Source: CAVPTL01 sp963729195 (GTDB lineage: Bacteria > Actinomycetota > Thermoleophilia > Gaiellales > JAICJC01). From it: a stretch of 64,000 nucleotides of DNA. Shown here one piece after another: positions 63,325 through 64,000 of the stretch (its first letter is position 1; every line of letters begins with the position of its first letter). The DNA lies in NCBI GenBank assembly GCA_963729195.1, contig CAVSNF010000027.1, positions 62,001 to 126,000 on the forward strand, in the 5' to 3' direction. The translations under genes and the position numbers were made by a program. Below the pieces are notes generated by a model. The model was not told the origin of the DNA, searched no databases, and saw only the letters and a program-made list of their open reading frames with translations.

Positions 63325-64000
63325 TCAGGGCGTCGCGAACGGCCACTGCAGCGGCTGGCCGCCGTGGCGCATGTAGCTGACCTTGAGCTGGGTGAAGGTG
63401 TTGATCGCCTCGAGCCCCAGATCCTCGCCGAGCCCGGACACCTTGTGCCCTTCGTAGGGTGCGTTCCAAACGAGATGGTGAGGGCAGTTTGTCCAGACGA
63501 TTCCCGCCTGAAGCCGGTCAGTGGTGTCCATCGCGCGGGTCAGGCTCTGCGTCCACACCGTGGCAGCGAGGCCGTACTTGACCGCGTTTGCCTTGGCGAT
63601 CGCATCGTCGATATCGGTGAATCGGGTGACGGTGACGACCGGCCCGAAGATCTCCTCCTGGGCAACGCGGGCGTCGATCCGCACCCCCGTCAGGACTGTC
63701 GGTTGCACGTAGTGGCCGCGATCATCGACTCCCGTCGGCCGTCCTCCGCCGATCGCCACCACGGCGCCGCTCTTGACACCCTCGCCAATGGAGTACTCGA
63801 CCTGATCGCGCTGCTCACCACTGATCAAGGGGCCGATGTCGGTGTCGGGTGCTGCGGGGTCGCCGACCTTGAGCGCAGAGACACGCTCCACCAGTCGGTC
63901 GACGAACTCATCCGCAGCCGAGTCTTCCACCAGCACACGCGTGCCCGCAGTGCAGATCTGGCCCGAGTTGAAGAAGCCGGTGAAGAGGCTGCCGTCGACC
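63325..64000 (-). CDS. NAD(P)-dependent aldehyde dehydrogenase, C-terminal part
   Basis: The gene continues beyond the right edge; about 225 C-terminal residues are seen. The catalytic Cys lies in NSGQICTAGTRVLVED just inside the window edge. ALDH blocks follow: VGDPAAPDTDIGPLIS, EEIFGPVVTVTRFTDIDDAIAKAN, YGLAATVWT and GHKVSGLGEDLGLEAI. It oxidises an aldehyde to an acid; the specific substrate is unknown. Frame intact up to TGA at 63325. Confidence 0.93.
   Translation of the reverse strand, partial: VDGSLFTGFFNSGQICTAGTRVLVEDSAADEFVDRLVERVSALKVGDPAAPDTDIGPLISGEQRDQVEYSIGEGVKSGAVVAIGGGRPTGVDDRGHYVQPTVLTGVRIDARVAQEEIFGPVVTVTRFTDIDDAIAKANAVKYGLAATVWTQSLTRAMDTTDRLQAGIVWTNCPHHLVWNAPYEGHKVSGLGEDLGLEAINTFTQLKVSYMRHGGQPLQWPFATP

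Overview
The window is GC-rich DNA with GTG/ATG starts, many 4-base stop/start overlaps (GTGA, ATGA) and actinobacterial families: a SigG-type ECF sigma factor, DUF6325, DUF5519, DUF1684, a deazaflavin-dependent nitroreductase, SoxR with an iron-sulphur motif, and multidomain adenylate cyclases. I infer a soil- or sediment-type Actinomycetota, possibly Thermoleophilia. That placement is an impression from family content and was not computed.

Layout. 1-2.2 kb: end of an aromatic-acid operon (thiolase, 4-hydroxybenzoate hydroxylase, methyltransferase). 2.3-21.6 kb: housekeeping and envelope genes, including a RhtA-like exporter, a SoxR with its target promoter, an L,D-transpeptidase coupled to a long DUF11 surface protein, two cyclase genes, an FN3 secreted protein, an M24 enzyme, an MDR pump, an SGNH hydrolase and an aquaporin. 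21.6-25 kb: a small regulon-like block around a SigG-like sigma factor (VOC protein, STAS protein, MFS pump) with three copies of one promoter motif. 25-29 kb: a graveyard of broken genes. 29.1-34.8 kb: citryl-CoA lyase, RidA and NIPSNAP genes facing an acyl-CoA synthetase/IclR/TPP-enzyme operon. 35-50.3 kb: one long catabolic operon (SDR, hydantoinase A and B, polyamine-type ABC importer, aminotransferase, GlcG protein, TPP enzyme, second hydantoinase B, quinone oxidoreductase) behind a strong sigma70-type promoter. 50.4-57.5 kb: cupin, amidohydrolase, enolase-superfamily enzyme, second IclR, APC permease, second aminotransferase. 57.6-64 kb: GH114 glycosidase, HtrA protease, DrrAB-type ABC exporter, an amber-interrupted nitroreductase, a small lipoprotein-like gene and a partial aldehyde dehydrogenase.

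The most distinctive feature is a family of REP-like palindromes (15-17 bp arms around one central base, core GGTGCC-w-GGCACC) placed at gene 3' ends. Their outer GTGAATAA arm supplies the stop codon of at least five genes. The variable bases between core and outer arm change in a compensatory way on the two arms. Copies often come as unlike pairs, and one pair encloses a cloverleaf-like multi-hairpin element.

Many genes carry single-base frameshifts (about 17 genes). Because these hit conserved enzymes throughout, I suspect base-calling or assembly indels for most. They do not explain the nonsense substitutions in the first amidohydrolase copy and in the nitroreductase. The 29-57 kb region holds duplicated components (two TPP enzymes, two aminotransferases, two IclR regulators, two HyuB, two amidohydrolases), which looks like a catabolic island for an amide- or lactam-containing nitrogen compound; the substrate cannot be read from the sequence.
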